NCBI GenBank assembly: GCA_937906285.1
Contig: CALCWL010000072.1
Coordinates: forward strand, 1 to 9,300
Direction: 5' to 3'
From: an uncultured Rhodanobacter sp.
GTDB lineage: Bacteria; Pseudomonadota; Gammaproteobacteria; Xanthomonadales; Rhodanobacteraceae
DNA: 9,300 bases
Below are positions 8,401-9,300 of this stretch, piece after piece. A program made the translations under genes and the position numbers. The notes beneath the pieces were generated by a model. The model saw only the letters and a list, made by a program, of their open reading frames with translations. It had not been told where the DNA came from and made no database searches. Position 1 is the stretch's first letter. The number at the start of each line of letters is the position of its first letter.

Positions 8401-8974
8401 CGGTGCCGACCGCCGCTGGCGTGGCCCCGAGCTGCGGGTCGACCACGTGCTCGAAGCCGCGCTCGTCCGGGTGCATGCGGTCAAGGCCGCCGGCGCTGCC
8501 TATCCACAAGCTGCCGTCCGCGGTTTGCGCGATGGCCCAGACCCGGTCGCTGGACAGGCTGTCGGGGTCGGCGCGATCGTGCCCCCAGTGCCGGAAGCTG
8601 TCGCCGGCTTCCTCGTAGCGGTTCAGGCCCGCGTTCAGGCCGGCGGCCCACAGGCGCCCGCGGCGATCGACCATCAGCGTGGCGATGCCGTTGGCGTACA
8701 GCGAGCCCGGATCGTTCTCGGCGTGCCGGAACACCGTGAAACCGACGCCGTCGAAACGCGCCAGGCCGCCTTTGGTACCGAACCAGATCGCGCCTTTGCG
8801 ATCCTGCGCCACGGCGTAGACATTGGTGCTGGGCAAGCCGTCCGAGGTGTCGTAGCGGCGAAACTGCGGCGTCGGCAACGGATCGGCCCGACTCGCGGCA
8901 GTCGGGATGGCCGGCCCACCCGCGACGGGTGCGGCCAGCCCGAGGGCCAGGGTCAGCAAGGCTGCCGAAAACAT
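5423..8974 (-). CDS. Propeller/Y_Y_Y hybrid sensor histidine kinase with C-terminal receiver, copy 2
   Basis: This 1183-aa paralogue has the same plan as copy 1: exported N-terminus, about 14 propeller repeats (40-650), Y_Y_Y (about 702-765), membrane helix 772-793, HisKA with H829 (HEIRTP), HATPase_c with N946, DTGPG (973-977) and GSGLG (1001-1005), and receiver from about 1058 with E1063/D1064/D1065, D1107, T1138 and K1160. All catalytic and phospho-acceptor residues are intact, so it should be functional. From residue 849 it departs from copy 1: by eye 25 substitutions in 849-1042, a kinase-receiver linker two residues longer and richer in Pro, Ala and Gly, scattered receiver changes, and an unrelated final 8-10 residues. 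As there is no DNA-binding or HPt domain, its phosphoryl group must pass to an unseen HPt protein, or the receiver tunes the kinase. It lies 132 bp upstream of copy 1 on the same strand. Confidence 0.93.
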   Translation of the reverse strand: MFSAALLTLALGLAAPVAGGPAIPTAASRADPLPTPQFRRYDTSDGLPSTNVYAVAQDRKGAIWFGTKGGLARFDGVGFTVFRHAENDPGSLYANGIATLMVDRRGRLWAAGLNAGLNRYEEAGDSFRHWGHDRADPDSLSSDRVWAIAQTADGSLWIGSAGGLDRMHPDERGFEHVVDPQLGATPAAVGTVAALYVDGRGRLWIGSSHGVFVRKADGTIRRVPSTEPQQSIDAWRIDGSGDEVRIAATDGLWIVGADGIARRFGVGVIPDTNVMSSVRDSAGRLWVGTQKGLFLQARADGPVTAVTNQPVLYGNLPGAWVWQLMVDREGGLWAALFDGGVAYLAPGWNHFSRFTHVPDDPASLRDAIATTMARGKDGRHVWVGQRGGRVDRLDPVTGAVEHVLSGLRGDVVGLTEDAKQRLWVVVQGALYRDTDGRLDRVDPAGALLQRPLEVESGPDGQMYARTFGQGLFRIDPETLAIQPVPMDGSSDKVRWGSQMTLRDGVFWYASDGGMMWLDAARDRFVMVPGGPAGQSVDAFDFTADGLWMANADGLVHYRRREGGIVADRRVDAAHGWPSVSVTDLRVDAAGRVWVFGHDGLWRFEPDTGAFRSFGLQDGLTNGEFFRGYARMPSGYIYAATLGGVVAFNPDRSNRQTSVPQMALTQARVRHRGATQVLPIGTPPLHMDWHDSQLAIEARVFSYIAPSANRYRFRLHGFDSDWVDTGNRGERDFSGLGAGDYTLDVKAAGADGLWVRLATPLRIHVEAPPWRRWWAWAIYVLLGAALAALILHAWRRRLAQRHQIQLAEQQRQMAESASAAKTQFLATLSHEIRTPMTGVMGMAELLLSTRLDPLQHDYTRAMQRSGGMLLKLLNDALDLARIEAGRLELEPAPFSPRQLLEDVAQLEQGLAHARGIRFVLEVADDLPVQVVGDAVRIKQVLLNLANNALKFTERGHVTLRGERIADGLQFGISDTGPGIPEASQARLFQRFEQADGPQRAAGSGLGLAICRELVDMMGGSIELESRVGHGSTFRVRLPLAEPAEPAPMPAPLAGGGSHRLLLVEDDTIVAAVIRGLLEREGHHVVHVINGLAALAELAHASFEAVLLDLDLPGVDGFQVARLIRQREPDARHLPIIAVTARSGGRDEARAREAGMDGFLRKPVSGEQLAGALARILTSASDATA

Positions 8975-9106
8975 TCAGATGTCCCCTTCGGGTTTCCTCG
9001 CCGGCCTGTACCGCGCTGCATGCGAGCGATGCGCCATGGTGGCCTGCCCCGTCCCGGCCAATGATGCCAAAGCCCCACAGCCAGCGCGAGCATCGCCTCC
9101 CGCGGT
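8975..9106 (-). promoter_or_regulatory. 132-bp spacer and 5' leader of kinase copy 2
   Basis: This is an exact duplicate of the spacer before copy 1. It has the same TGAATG junction at the start of copy 2, the same 20-codon in-frame upstream ORF (8975-9037), and the same inverted repeat (9022-9032 with 9117-9127). No clear promoter or terminator is visible. Identical leaders imply that the two genes are expressed and translated under the same local signals. Confidence 0.45.
8983..8988 (-). promoter_or_regulatory. Ribosome binding site of kinase copy 2
   Basis: AAGGGG on the - strand lies 8 nt before the ATG at 8974, as in copy 1. An in-frame TGA at 8975-8977 rules out an upstream start in this frame. 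Confidence 0.6.
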
Positions 9107-9300
9107 TCAGGCCGTGGCATCGCTCGCCGAGGTGAGGATCCGGGCCAGCGCACCGGCCAGTTGTTCGCCGCTGACCGGCTTGCGCAGGAAGCCATCCATG
9201 CCGGCCTCGCGGGCGCGAGCCTCGTCGCGGCCGCCGGAGCGCGCGGTGACCGCGATGATCGGCAGGTGGCGGGCGTCGGGTTCGCGCTGGCGGATCAGCC
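9107..9300 (-). CDS. C-terminal end of a third hybrid kinase (receiver domain), copy 3, truncated by window edge
   Basis: The last 63 complete codons and the TGA stop (9107-9109) of a further gene are visible. They match residues 1121-1183 of copy 2 and not the diverged tail of copy 1. The segment is the second half of a receiver domain, with the conserved Thr of AVTAR (copy 2 T1138) and the Lys of FLRKP (K1160). The phospho-acceptor Asp lies just outside the window. By context it is another propeller hybrid kinase, but whether its sensor half equals that of copies 1 and 2 cannot be seen. Confidence 0.88.
   Translation of the reverse strand, partial: LIRQREPDARHLPIIAVTARSGGRDEARAREAGMDGFLRKPVSGEQLAGALARILTSASDATA

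Larger units (their letters stand above)
6447..9300. repeat. Tandem direct repeat, second unit, running off the window
   Basis: This is the second unit of the repeat that begins at 2763, offset by 3684 bp. It covers codons 1-848 of copy 2, the spacer 8975-9106 and the visible tail of copy 3. The identity continues to the last base of the window, so the unit may extend further and there may be more copies. Confidence 0.95.

Noticed and set aside
5477..9064. Very long + strand open frame (1195 codons) antisense to kinase copy 2
   Set aside because: It is the same codon-bias shadow as the antisense frame over copy 1, with a low-complexity His/Ala/Arg-rich translation and no domain.
1742..9300. 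CRISPR array, tRNA/rRNA genes or insertion sequence explaining the repeats
   Set aside because: The repeat unit is a whole protein-coding gene plus spacer. No short regularly spaced repeats, cloverleaf, transposase frame or terminal inverted repeats are visible.

Overview
The window is GC-rich throughout (very few A/T-ending codons, almost no stop codons even on antisense frames). It carries pepA followed by holC, a pairing found in many Gammaproteobacteria. Between them is a GATTCGGGATTCGG / ATTCCCTATTCCC intergenic repeat of the kind common in Xanthomonadales genomes. Together with the periplasmic two-component-propeller hybrid kinases, this points to a member of the Xanthomonadales, either Xanthomonadaceae or Rhodanobacteraceae (Rhodanobacter/Dyella type). 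The genus cannot be fixed from the sequence.

Layout. Positions 1-1684 are housekeeping genes on the + strand: the 3' four-fifths of leucyl aminopeptidase (pepA, cut by the window edge), an 85-bp spacer made largely of short ATTC-type repeats, and holC (DNA polymerase III chi subunit). A 57-bp convergent spacer with a small hairpin follows. From 1742 to the window end everything is on the - strand: a tandem array of very large hybrid sensor histidine kinase genes. Copy 1 is 1742-5290 (1182 aa), copy 2 is 5423-8974 (1183 aa), and the C-terminal end of a third copy is at 9107-9300. Transcription runs from copy 3 towards copy 1. The copies are separated by identical 132-bp spacers.

Both complete kinases have the same plan: an exported N-terminus, about 14 propeller repeats (two seven-bladed beta-propellers), a Y_Y_Y domain, one membrane helix, HisKA with H829, HATPase_c and a C-terminal receiver. 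There is no DNA-binding output domain and no HPt domain, so the phosphoryl group must leave through a partner encoded elsewhere.

The most notable point is the repeat structure. The stretch 2763-5616 recurs at 6447-9300, offset by 3684 bp, and I see no difference between them by eye. It covers the whole sensor half, the spacer and the tail of the next gene up. Just beyond the phospho-acceptor histidine the identity stops abruptly, and the two transmitter/receiver halves differ by roughly 13% in amino acids. Copies 1 and 2 therefore look like one sensor joined to two different signalling ends, while copy 3's visible tail matches copy 2. This could be recent tandem amplification plus gene conversion, or an assembly error. 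Because the repeat runs off the window end, the true copy number is unknown.
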